Below, piece by piece: positions 45,044 to 53,459 of a stretch of DNA of 64,000 bases (its first letter is position 1; each line of letters begins with the position of its first letter). The DNA is from G965203045 sp965203045. GTDB lineage: Bacteria > Pseudomonadota > Gammaproteobacteria > PS1 > Pseudothioglobaceae. The notes beneath the pieces were generated by a model, which had not been told where the DNA came from, ran no database searches, and was given only the letters and a program-made list of their open reading frames with translations. A program made the position numbers and the translations under genes. The stretch is from positions 1 through 64,000 of the forward strand of contig OZ241850.1 of NCBI GenBank assembly GCA_965203045.1, in the 5' to 3' direction.

Positions 45044-48000
45044 TGTCTTTGTTGTCGTTTAGTTTTTTCTAATAAATCAACGATATCTTGGTTAAGTTTT
45101 TCGTTATCATTTGCCAAGTCAACAATCCTATCGTCAACCTTTGCTCCCACTTTAACCAGAGCAACGATAACCTCTGGGTTTGCATTATACCGTGCCGCAA
45201 AGTATAACGCGCTCCTACCAAGCCAACCTTTTGTATTAACTTTTGCGCCTGCTTCAGTTAAAGTGGCTATAACCGCTGGATTTTCATTATACTCTGCTGC
45301 AAAATGTAGTGCAGTTCTGCCAAGCAACTTACTCTTTACATTAACCCTTGCGCTTGCTTTAATAAGAGCAGTAATAATCTCTGGGTTTTTGTTATACCTT
45401 GCTGCTAAGTTTAATGCAGTGCCGTCAAACTTACCAAACAAAGATAAAAGCTTGTACCACTCAGTTTTTGCATTGACATCTGCTCCCGCTTCAATTAAAG
45501 TAGTGATAACAGCTGGATTTTTATTGTATGTTGCTGCAAAATGTAATGCAGCTCTGCCAAACAACTTATTCTTTGCATTGACCCTCACGCCTGCTTTAAT
45601 AAGAGCAATAATAACCGCTGGGTTTTCATTAGATTTTGCAGCAGAGTGTAATGCAGTTTCGTCCCCACTATTCTTTGCGTTTACTTTTACACCTGCTTTA
45701 ATTAGAGTAGTAATAACCTCTGGATTTTTATTGTATGCTGCTGCAAAGTGTAATGCAGTGCTATCATAGGTCTTGTCTTTTGCATTAACTTTTGCGCCTG
45801 CTTTAATTAGCGTAGTGATAATCTCTAGGTTTTTGTTAAATACTGCTGCAAAGTGCAATGCAGTTAAACCACCACAGGTAAACTGTAAGTATTTGTTCTT
45901 ACCCACTACAGAGAAATTAGAATTAGACTTTGCATTCACTTTTGCGCCTGCTTTAATGAGTGCAGTGATAACCTCTGGGTTTTTATTAAGTGCCGCTGCT
46001 AAGTGTAATACAGTGATACCACCTTTAATCTTTGCATTCACTTCTGCGCCTGCCTTAATTAAAGTAGTGATAATCTTTGGGTTTTTGTTAAAGTTTGCCG
46101 CGTAGTGTAGCGCGGTTTTACCATCTTTATCCTTTGCATTAATTTTTGCGCCCGCTTCGATTAAAGCAATGATAATCTCTGAGTCTTCACTAAAATAGGG
46201 CTTAAAATAGGGCATTGTCGCGTAGTGTAATATAGTGAAATCATTATTATCCTTTGCATTAACGTCCACGCCTACTTCAATTAAATTTTTAATCTCATCA
46301 ACACTACCAGTTTTGACTGCTTTCAATAATAATGCTAGTGGTTGTTGTTTCTGTTGTTGTTTCTGTTGTTGTTTCTGTTGCACTTTTTCCAATAAATCAA
46401 TGGTGTCTTTGTTAAGGTTTTCATTATTATTTGCCCAATAAATTACTTGACTATCAACCTTTGCACCTGCTCTAATTAGGACATTGATAATCTCTGGATT
46501 TTTGTTATATGCTGCTGCATAGTGTAATGCAGTCCATTTAATATTATTCTTTGTATTAACTTTTGCACCTTTTTTAATAAGTGTAGTGATAATCTTTGGG
46601 TTTTTATTAAATTTTGCCACCTGATGTAATACGGTATCACCATCCTTATCCTTTATGTTAACATCTGCGCCCGCTTTAACTAGAGCAGTAATAACCTCTG
46701 GATTGTTTCTGTTCCATACTACTGCTAAGTGTAGTGCAGTTTCACCATTCTTATCCTTTGCATTAACATTCGCGTCTGCTTTAATGAGAGTAGTGATAAC
46801 CTCTGGGTTTTTGTTATGATTTGCTGCATAGTGTAGCGCGGTTTTACCATCTTTATCCTTTGTATTAACATCTGCGCCTGCCTCAATCAACGTGGTGATA
46901 ATTTCTGGGTTTCTGTTACTTACTATGTAGTGTAATGCGGTTTTACCATTCTCACGCTTTGCATTAACATTCGTGCCTGCTTTAATTAGAGCAGTAATAA
47001 CATCTGGGTTTTTATCAAATGCTACTGCGACATGTAATGCGGTATCGCCATCCTCATTCTCTATGTTAACATCTGCCCCTGCTTTAATAAGAGCATTGAT
47101 GACCTCTGGGTTTTCATTAAATCCTGCTGCAGAATGTAATACAGTCCATCCATCCTCATCTTTTACATTAACATCTGCCCCTGCTTTAATAAGAGCATTG
47201 ATGACCTCTGGGTTTTCATTAAATCCTGCTGCAGAGTGTAATGCGGTTTTACCATTCTCACGCTTTGCATTAACATCTGCGCCTGCTTTAATCAGAGCAA
47301 TGATAACCGCTGAATTTCTGTTACTTGCTACATAGTGTAATGCGGTTTTACCATTCTCACGCTTTGCATTAACATCTGCGCCTGCTTTAATTAGTGTGGT
47401 GATAATCTCTATGCTTTCGTTATACTCTGCTGCCAAGTGTAATGCAGTTTGACTATCTTTATTCCTTGCATTAACATCTGCGCCTGCTTTAATTAGGGCA
47501 GTTATAATCTCTGGGTTTTTATTGATTGCCGCTGCAACGTGTAATGCAGTCAAGCCATGTTCATCATTTTTTAAATTTACTTTTGCCCCTGCTTTAATCA
47601 AAGTGGTAATAATTTCTGAATTTTTGTTTGCTATTGCATAGTATAACGCAGTCCATCCATTCTTAGTCTTCGCATTAACATCTACGCCTGCTTTAATAAG
47701 AGCAATAATAACCGCTAGATTTTCATTAAGTTTTGCCGCATAGTGTAATGCAGTCCAGCCATCCTTATACTTTGCATTAACATCTTTGCTTGCTTTAATT
47801 AGGGCGGTTATAATCTCTGGGTTTTTGCTACTTGCCGCTGCAACGTGTAATGCAGTCAAGCCATGTTCATCATTTTTTAAATTTACTTTTGCCCCTGCTT
47901 TAATCAAAGTGGTAATAATTTCTGAATTTTTGTTTGCTACTGCCAAGCGTAATGTAGTCCATCCATTCTTAGTCTTCGCATTAACATCTGCGCCTGCTTT

Positions 48001-48342
48001 AATCAGAGTGGTAATAATTTCTGAATTTTTGTTTGCTACTGCCAAGTGTAATGCAGTCCATCCATTCTTAGTCTTCGCATTAACATCTGCGCCTGCTTTA
48101 ATTAAGGCGATGATAATCTCTGGGTTTTTGTTACTTACCGCTGCATAGTCTAATGCGGTCCGTCCATCCTCATCTTTTGTATTAACATCTACACCTGTGC
48201 TAATTAAGGCTTTAATTTCATCAACACTACCAGTTCTAGCCGCTTCAAATAATGATAATTGCTGGTTAGAATAAGCAATTAGTGGTATAGCAATAATAAA
48301 AATAATTGCAATTTTTGTTTTGATAGTTAAAATGTTTTTCAT
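45040..48342 (-). CDS. Giant exported ankyrin-repeat protein D (fusion of two paralogues)
   Basis: The 1100-residue protein has a signal or anchor (MKNILTIKTKIAIIFIIAIP) and about 28-30 ankyrin repeats of 33-34 residues. Around residues 640-670 it contains the family's C-terminal signature (NKDTIDLLEKV plus a poly-Gln/Lys tract, DNA 46341-46382) followed at once by the family's N-terminal signature (LLKAVKTGSVDEIKNLIEVG) without its signal peptide. So two tandem genes have fused. Repeat units are highly similar, for example nearly identical stretches near 47528 and 47834. It ends DIVDLLEKTKRQQRQ. ATGA overlaps on both sides. Confidence 0.9.
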   Translation of the reverse strand: MKNILTIKTKIAIIFIIAIPLIAYSNQQLSLFEAARTGSVDEIKALISTGVDVNTKDEDGRTALDYAAVSNKNPEIIIALIKAGADVNAKTKNGWTALHLAVANKNSEIITTLIKAGADVNAKTKNGWTTLRLAVANKNSEIITTLIKAGAKVNLKNDEHGLTALHVAAASSKNPEIITALIKASKDVNAKYKDGWTALHYAAKLNENLAVIIALIKAGVDVNAKTKNGWTALYYAIANKNSEIITTLIKAGAKVNLKNDEHGLTALHVAAAINKNPEIITALIKAGADVNARNKDSQTALHLAAEYNESIEIITTLIKAGADVNAKRENGKTALHYVASNRNSAVIIALIKAGADVNAKRENGKTALHSAAGFNENPEVINALIKAGADVNVKDEDGWTVLHSAAGFNENPEVINALIKAGADVNIENEDGDTALHVAVAFDKNPDVITALIKAGTNVNAKRENGKTALHYIVSNRNPEIITTLIEAGADVNTKDKDGKTALHYAANHNKNPEVITTLIKADANVNAKDKNGETALHLAVVWNRNNPEVITALVKAGADVNIKDKDGDTVLHQVAKFNKNPKIITTLIKKGAKVNTKNNIKWTALHYAAAYNKNPEIINVLIRAGAKVDSQVIYWANNNENLNKDTIDLLEKVQQKQQQKQQQKQQPLALLLKAVKTGSVDEIKNLIEVGVDVNAKDNNDFTILHYATMPYFKPYFSEDSEIIIALIEAGAKINAKDKDGKTALHYAANFNKNPKIITTLIKAGAEVNAKIKGGITVLHLAAALNKNPEVITALIKAGAKVNAKSNSNFSVVGKNKYLQFTCGGLTALHFAAVFNKNLEIITTLIKAGAKVNAKDKTYDSTALHFAAAYNKNPEVITTLIKAGVKVNAKNSGDETALHSAAKSNENPAVIIALIKAGVRVNAKNKLFGRAALHFAATYNKNPAVITTLIEAGADVNAKTEWYKLLSLFGKFDGTALNLAARYNKNPEIITALIKASARVNVKSKLLGRTALHFAAEYNENPAVIATLTEAGAKVNTKGWLGRSALYFAARYNANPEVIVALVKVGAKVDDRIVDLANDNEKLNQDIVDLLEKTKRQQRQ

Positions 48343-49109
48343 TGTCTTTGTTGTCGTTTAGTTTTTTCTAATAAATCAATGGTGTCTTGATTGAGGTTTT
48401 CATTATTATTTGCTAAATCAATCGCTTTATCATCAACCTTGGCGCTTGCTTTAATTAAAGCGGCGATAATATTTGAGTTTTTGTTATTTTCTGCCGCATG
48501 ATGTAATGCAGTCCAACCGCTCTCATTTTTTGCATTAACTTTTGCGCCTGCTTTAGTTAGTGCGGTGATAATCTCTGGGTTTTTGTTGTTTCTCGCTGCA
48601 AGGTGTAATGCAGTCCGACCGTCTTTATTCTTTGCATTAACATTTGCGCCTGCTTTAATTAGGACGGCGATAACCTCTGGGTTTTTGTTATTGGCTGCTG
48701 CAGAGTGTAATACGGTTTCATCATTCTTAGTCTTTGCATTAACTTTTGCACCCGCTTTAATTAGAGTAGTGATAATCTCTGGGTTCTTGCTATTAGCTGC
48801 TGTAAAGTGTAATACGGTTTCACCATCTTTATCCTTAGCATTAACATCTGCGCCCACTTTAATTAAAGCCTTAACTTCATCAACACTACCCGTTTTTACC
48901 AACTCAAATAATGGTGATTGATGATTAATAAAATAGACAGTTAGCAATATAGCAACAATAAAAATAATTAAAGCCTTAACTTCATCAACACTACCCGTTT
49001 TTACCAACTCAAATAATGGTGATTGATGATTAATAAAATAGACAGTTAGCAATATAGCAACAATAAAAATAATCGCAATTTTTGTTTTGATAGTTAAAAT
49101 ATTTTTCAT
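48339..49109 (-). CDS. Ankyrin-repeat protein C with duplicated N-terminal membrane segment
   Basis: The 256-residue paralogue carries an exact in-frame duplication of 35 residues (IFIVAILLTVYFINHQSPLF ELVKTGSVDEVKALI), so it has two hydrophobic helices, near residues 14-27 and 49-62, before about five ankyrin repeats. This would change topology from a single anchor or signal to a hairpin. It ends with the DTIDLLEKTKRQQRQ tail. Overlaps of 4 bp on both sides. Confidence 0.9.
   Translation of the reverse strand: MKNILTIKTKIAIIFIVAILLTVYFINHQSPLFELVKTGSVDEVKALIIFIVAILLTVYFINHQSPLFELVKTGSVDEVKALIKVGADVNAKDKDGETVLHFTAANSKNPEIITTLIKAGAKVNAKTKNDETVLHSAAANNKNPEVIAVLIKAGANVNAKNKDGRTALHLAARNNKNPEIITALTKAGAKVNAKNESGWTALHHAAENNKNSNIIAALIKASAKVDDKAIDLANNNENLNQDTIDLLEKTKRQQRQ
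48861..49070 (-). repeat. Exact 105-bp tandem duplication inside ankyrin gene C
   Basis: 48861-48965 and 48966-49070 are identical base for base as far as I can read. The unit is 35 codons and keeps the frame. Confidence 0.95.
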
Positions 49110-50320
49110 TGTCTTTGTTGTCGTTTAGCTTTTTCTAATAAATCAATGGTGTCTTGATTGAGATTTTCATTATCGTATGCTAAATCAATAATCTCATTAT
49201 CAATCCTTGCGCCTGCTTTAATAAGCATAGCAATAACATCTTTGATCTTACTATATTTTGCTGCAAAATGTAATGCAGTCCAGCCATCCTTATCCTTTGC
49301 ATTAACTTTTGCGCCTGCTTTAATTAAAACAGTTATAACCTCTGGTTTTTTATTTCCTTTTGCTGCAAAATGTAATGCAGTCCAGCCATACTCATCTTCT
49401 GTATTAACATTTGCTCCTGCTTCAATTAGAGCAGTTATAGCAGTGATAAATTCTGGATTTTCGTTGTGTGTTGTCGTATAGTGTAGTGCAGTTCTGCTAT
49501 GTAAATCCTTTGCATTAACATTTGCACCTGCTTTACTCAAAGCAGTGATAGCCGCTAAGTTTTTACCAAGTTTTGTTGCAAAACGTAATGCAGTCCAGCC
49601 ATACCCATTTTCCGCATTAACTTCTGCACCTGCTTTAATGAGTGTTGTAATAATCGTTGGATTTTTGTTAAATCTTGCTGCAAAATGTAATGCAGTCAAT
49701 CCATCCTCATCCTTTGCATTAACTTTTGCGCCTGCTTTAATTAAAGCAGTTATAACCTCTGATTTTTTATTTCCTTTTGCTGCAAAATGTAATGCAGTCC
49801 AGCCATACTCATCTTCTGCATTAACATTTGCTCCTGCTCCAATTAGAGCAGTTATAGCAGTGATAAACCCTGGGTTTTTATTCCCTGCTACATAGTGTAA
49901 AGCAGTCAATCCATGCTCATCTTTTGCATTAATTTTTGCCTTTGCTTTAATTAGAGCAATGATAACCTTCGGTTCTTCATTATATCTTGCTGCAAGGTGT
50001 AATGCAGTGCCGTTAAACTCACTAAATCTGGTAACAAATCCAATAATCTCAAACTTTGCATTCACTTTTGCGCCCGCTTTAATTAGGGTAGTGATAACCT
50101 CCGGGTTTTTGTTATATTTTGCTGCATAGTGTAATGCGGTTTTACCATCACTCTTCTTATTAACATTTGCGCCTGCTTTAATTAAGGCTTTAACTTCATC
50201 AACACTACCAGTTTTAGCCACCTCAAATAATGATAGTTTCTGATTAGAATAAACAATTAGTGGTATAGCAGCAATAACAATAATTGCAATTTTTATTTTA
50301 ATAGTTAAAATATTTTTCAT
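49106..50320 (-). CDS. Exported ankyrin-repeat protein B
   Basis: The 404-residue protein has a signal or anchor (MKNILTIKIKIAIIVIAAIP), the SLFEVAKTGSVDEVKALIKAG cap and about 10 ankyrin repeats (GWTALHFAAKGNKKSEVITA and variants). Two repeat blocks are near-duplicates (ITALIGAGANVNAEDEYGWT and ITALIEAGANVNTEDEYGWT, each after an ITA insertion). The tail is DTIDLLEKAKRQQRQ. 4-bp overlaps with A and C. Confidence 0.9.
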   Translation of the reverse strand: MKNILTIKIKIAIIVIAAIPLIVYSNQKLSLFEVAKTGSVDEVKALIKAGANVNKKSDGKTALHYAAKYNKNPEVITTLIKAGAKVNAKFEIIGFVTRFSEFNGTALHLAARYNEEPKVIIALIKAKAKINAKDEHGLTALHYVAGNKNPGFITAITALIGAGANVNAEDEYGWTALHFAAKGNKKSEVITALIKAGAKVNAKDEDGLTALHFAARFNKNPTIITTLIKAGAEVNAENGYGWTALRFATKLGKNLAAITALSKAGANVNAKDLHSRTALHYTTTHNENPEFITAITALIEAGANVNTEDEYGWTALHFAAKGNKKPEVITVLIKAGAKVNAKDKDGWTALHFAAKYSKIKDVIAMLIKAGARIDNEIIDLAYDNENLNQDTIDLLEKAKRQQRQ

Positions 50321-51210
50321 TGTTTTTGTTGCTGTTGTTGCGATTTTTCCAATAAATCAATAATCTTTGGATTAAGCTCTTTTTGATGCGCCCAAACAAT
50401 CATCCTAGTATCAGCCCTTGCCCCCGCTTCAACTAAAGTAGTAATAATATCTGGGTTTTTATTAAATTTCATTATATAATCTAACGCAGTCTCCCTTTCA
50501 TTATTCTTTGCATTAACATCTGCGCCTACTCTAATCAAAGTATCAATAACCTTTCGCTCTTTGTCATATTTCACTATTGCCTTATGTAGTGCGGTTTCAC
50601 CACCATTATCTTTGATATCAACATCTAGCTTTTCATCTTGAATAAGAGCAATGATTACTTCTGGATTTTCATCTACTACATAATGTAGCGCAGCATTACC
50701 AAAATAATTATCCCTCACATTAGCATCTGCACCTGCTTCAATAAGGGCAGTGATAACCTCTGGGTTTTTGTTGTATCTTGCTGCATGGTGTAGAGCGGTT
50801 TGACCACTGACACCTGCTGTATTAACATTTGCGCCCTTTTCAATAAGAATGGTGGCAATCTCTGGGTTTTCATTATATGCTGCTGCTTTATGTAATGGGG
50901 TGCTGCCAACACTATTCTCCGCATTAACATTTGCATCCTCTCTAATTAGAACAGTAATAACCTCTAGGTTTTTATTATATTTTGCTGCATAATGTAGAGG
51001 AGTTTCACCGTCAACATCTACTGCATTAACATTTGCGCCCTTTTCAATAAGAATGGTAGCAATCTCTGGATTTTCATTATATGCTGCTGCATTGTGTAAT
51101 AGAGTGATACCGCCATTATCCCTTGCATTAATATCTTTCCCTGCCCTAAGTAAAGCCCTAACCTCACTAGGACTAGTATCTGCGTTAATGGGTAAACGAA
51201 TTCTTATCAT
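50317..51210 (-). CDS. Ankyrin-repeat protein A, no signal peptide, first of the array
   Basis: The 297-residue protein starts MIRIRLPINADTSPSEVRAL, without a hydrophobic signal, so it is probably cytoplasmic or exported by another route. About seven ankyrin repeats follow (GGITLLHNAAAYNENPEIAT, ILIEKGANVNAVDVDGETPL), with two near-identical blocks, ending PKIIDLLEKSQQQQQKQ. It begins 39 bp after nuoF and overlaps protein B by 4 bp. It is the most divergent member, perhaps the oldest. Confidence 0.88.
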   Translation of the reverse strand: MIRIRLPINADTSPSEVRALLRAGKDINARDNGGITLLHNAAAYNENPEIATILIEKGANVNAVDVDGETPLHYAAKYNKNLEVITVLIREDANVNAENSVGSTPLHKAAAYNENPEIATILIEKGANVNTAGVSGQTALHHAARYNKNPEVITALIEAGADANVRDNYFGNAALHYVVDENPEVIIALIQDEKLDVDIKDNGGETALHKAIVKYDKERKVIDTLIRVGADVNAKNNERETALDYIMKFNKNPDIITTLVEAGARADTRMIVWAHQKELNPKIIDLLEKSQQQQQKQ

Positions 51211-51249
51211 TTTATTTAGTTTTAATTGTTATTCCATCTCTTAAACTCA

Positions 51250-52518
51250 TCACTTCCCCACCAAACTATAACCATTTTTAATATAATACTCAAACTCATC
51301 TCTAAAACAGCGGATAAAGCTCTCAACTGGAACAGCAGCAGCATCACCTAAGGCACAAATAGTATAGCCAATAATCTTACTCTGCACACTCATAAGCTTA
51401 TCTAGGTCTGCTAACTTGCCTTGTCCGTCCATAATACGTTTTAGCATGCGATAAAGCCAGCCTGTGCCTTCACGACAAGGAGTGCACTGCCCGCAAGACT
51501 CATCATAATAAAAATGGGCAAGACGCGTTAGCGCCCCAACCATACAAGTAGAGTCATCCATTACAATTATAGAACCAGTCCCAAGCATAGAGCCTGCTGC
51601 TTCAATACTGTCATAATCCATTTTCAACTCATAAGCAACACTGGCTGGCAGCAGAGGTGTTGATGAGCCGCCGGGAATAATTGCTTTTAACTTTCTGCCC
51701 TCCCTGAGCCCGCCTGCTAATTGTAATAAATCTCTAAATGTTATGCCCATTGGCGCTTCAAAATTAGCCGCTTTTTGCACATGGCCACTAACAGAGAATA
51801 ACTTAACCCCGCCAGAGTTTTTAACCCCTAAATCAGCAAACCATTTGCCACCATTTGCTAAAATGGAAGGCACTGAGGCAAAGCTCTCAGTATTGTTAAT
51901 AGTGGTGGGTTTGCCAAATAAGCCAACATTAGCTGGAAATGGCGGTTTAAAACGCGGCTGTCCTTTTTTACCTTCTAAAGATTCTAGTAGCGCGGTCTCC
52001 TCACCGCAAATATAAGCCCCAGCCCCTAGGTGGCTATATAGGTCAAAATTAATAGCGCTATTTTGGATATTTTTGCCTAACAGTCCAGCATCATAAGCCT
52101 CTTTAAGGGCTGCCTCAAAACGATAAAAAGGCTCTCTAAACTCACCGCGAATATAGTTATAACCAATAGTAGCGCTCATAACAAAGCCGGCAATTGCCAT
52201 ACCTTCTATAACAGCATGGGGGTTATAACGTAGAATATCCCTATCTTTACAAGCGCCCGGCTCGCCTTCATCAGAATTACATACCACAAACTTCTGCCCC
52301 CCTTGCTTGCGAGGCATAAAACTCCATTTTAGCCCTGTTGGAAAACCAGCCCCACCACGTCCTCTAAGACCAGAGGTTTTTAGCTCATCAATAATATCCT
52401 CAGCACTCCACTTACCGGCTAAAATATCACGCCAGACAGCATAGCCGCCAATATCTTCATAAGTGGCTAAGGTGTGAGGGTTTTTTTTAGAGATGGTCTT
52501 AAAACAAACTTCATTCAT
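51250..52518 (-). CDS. nuoF: NADH-quinone oxidoreductase subunit F
   Basis: The 422-residue NADH/FMN-binding subunit has GLRGRGGAGFPTGLKW, the FMN segment CNSDEGEPGACKDRDILR, GAGAYICGEETALLESLEG and the [4Fe-4S] N3 motif ESCGQCTPCREG with a later cysteine in GYTICALGDAAA. Downstream, where nuoG is expected, the ankyrin array begins. Confidence 0.98.
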   Translation of the reverse strand: MNEVCFKTISKKNPHTLATYEDIGGYAVWRDILAGKWSAEDIIDELKTSGLRGRGGAGFPTGLKWSFMPRKQGGQKFVVCNSDEGEPGACKDRDILRYNPHAVIEGMAIAGFVMSATIGYNYIRGEFREPFYRFEAALKEAYDAGLLGKNIQNSAINFDLYSHLGAGAYICGEETALLESLEGKKGQPRFKPPFPANVGLFGKPTTINNTESFASVPSILANGGKWFADLGVKNSGGVKLFSVSGHVQKAANFEAPMGITFRDLLQLAGGLREGRKLKAIIPGGSSTPLLPASVAYELKMDYDSIEAAGSMLGTGSIIVMDDSTCMVGALTRLAHFYYDESCGQCTPCREGTGWLYRMLKRIMDGQGKLADLDKLMSVQSKIIGYTICALGDAAAVPVESFIRCFRDEFEYYIKNGYSLVGK

Positions 52519-52530
52519 GCACTAAGCATA

Positions 52531-52947
52531 TTATTTGTCTAAATTCTCAACATGAAAAAGACCATAATAGCGAATATGTTTGCCATTGCAATCTGCTAGT
52601 ATATCAGCAACTTGGTGGCACTCTTCACTTGTCATAATCGGTATGCTAACCAAAACATGACCTGCGGTTAGCTCTTTTTTAACGCGGTCAATATAGGCGG
52701 ATTCCTCGCCTTGGGCTAAACGTTGCCAGAGGCGAACGACTTTAGTAATAAAACCATGATGCTCTGCATCTGGGTCTAAAAAACGCAAACCTTCCTCACC
52801 AACGGACTCATCAATTAAATCATCTTCAAAACCAGCCTTAACTAGAGATGCAACCGCTTTATCCGCTAAATCGCGGTCATCATAAAAAGCAACAACGCGA
52901 TGATAAGGTAAAACATAAAAGTTTTTATCAGTATGTGCTAAACTCAT
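52531..52947 (-). CDS. Conserved-looking protein of unknown function between nuoE and nuoF
   Basis: The 138-residue soluble acidic protein reads MSLAHTDKNFYVLPYHRVVA FYDDRDLADKAVASLVKAGF..., alternating beta and alpha like the small stress-protein-like domain that begins VVAFYDDRDLADKAV. I do not recognise a catalytic motif; a histidine/cysteine pair sits at SEECHQVADILADC. AGGAGG lies just before the ATG, a strong Shine-Dalgarno. It lies in the nuo operon 12 bp before nuoF but is not a known complex I subunit. Confidence 0.75.
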   Translation of the reverse strand: MSLAHTDKNFYVLPYHRVVAFYDDRDLADKAVASLVKAGFEDDLIDESVGEEGLRFLDPDAEHHGFITKVVRLWQRLAQGEESAYIDRVKKELTAGHVLVSIPIMTSEECHQVADILADCNGKHIRYYGLFHVENLDK

Positions 52948-52981
52948 ATTACCTCCTTTGCAACATCATAATAGTATTATT

Positions 52982-53452
52982 CTAGTCTAGTTTTTGCAAC
53001 TTGTGTAGTATTTTATCAATTTTTTCTCTATTTAGATGTTGATAATACACATCACCAATCTGACACATTGGCGCATCAATACACGCCCCCAAACATTCCA
53101 CTTTTTTAACTTCAACCAAATCATCTATGCCCTCGGCGCTGATTTTATGGTCTAAATAATCAATTAGCTCATCAGCCCCATTTAACATACACGGCAAGTT
53201 ATGACAAAAACGCAGCTGGTATTTGGCAACTGGTTGATGATTATAGTTTTCATAAAACAATGCCACCTCAGCAACGTTGATATTAGGCATTTGTAGAAAT
53301 TCTGCCACCTCTTCAATATTTTTAGTCGTTAGATAGCCATTATTATCCGCTTGGACTAATTTTAGCGCCTCCATTACCGCCGACTGTTGCTGCCCCTTGG
53401 GATATTTAGCTATCCAGCGATTGATTTCTTGCTTTGTCTTATCACTAATCAT
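52982..53452 (-). CDS. nuoE: NADH-quinone oxidoreductase subunit E
   Basis: The 156-residue thioredoxin-like subunit binds [2Fe-2S] cluster N1a through RFCHNLPCMLNG and VECLGACIDAP. I place the start at 53452 (MISDKTKQEI), 7 bp after the nuoD stop; the frame extends 16 codons further into nuoD but that part is not family-like. Confidence 0.96.
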   Translation of the reverse strand: MISDKTKQEINRWIAKYPKGQQQSAVMEALKLVQADNNGYLTTKNIEEVAEFLQMPNINVAEVALFYENYNHQPVAKYQLRFCHNLPCMLNGADELIDYLDHKISAEGIDDLVEVKKVECLGACIDAPMCQIGDVYYQHLNREKIDKILHKLQKLD

Positions 53453-53459
53453 AAGCCAA

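Noticed and set aside
45263..48148. Several plus-strand open frames of 70-168 codons antisense to the ankyrin genes, repeating ALIRAVITSGFLLYAAA-like text
   Set aside because: They are mirror images of the ankyrin repeat codons and exist only because the repeats lack stops in that frame. No start context or family match.
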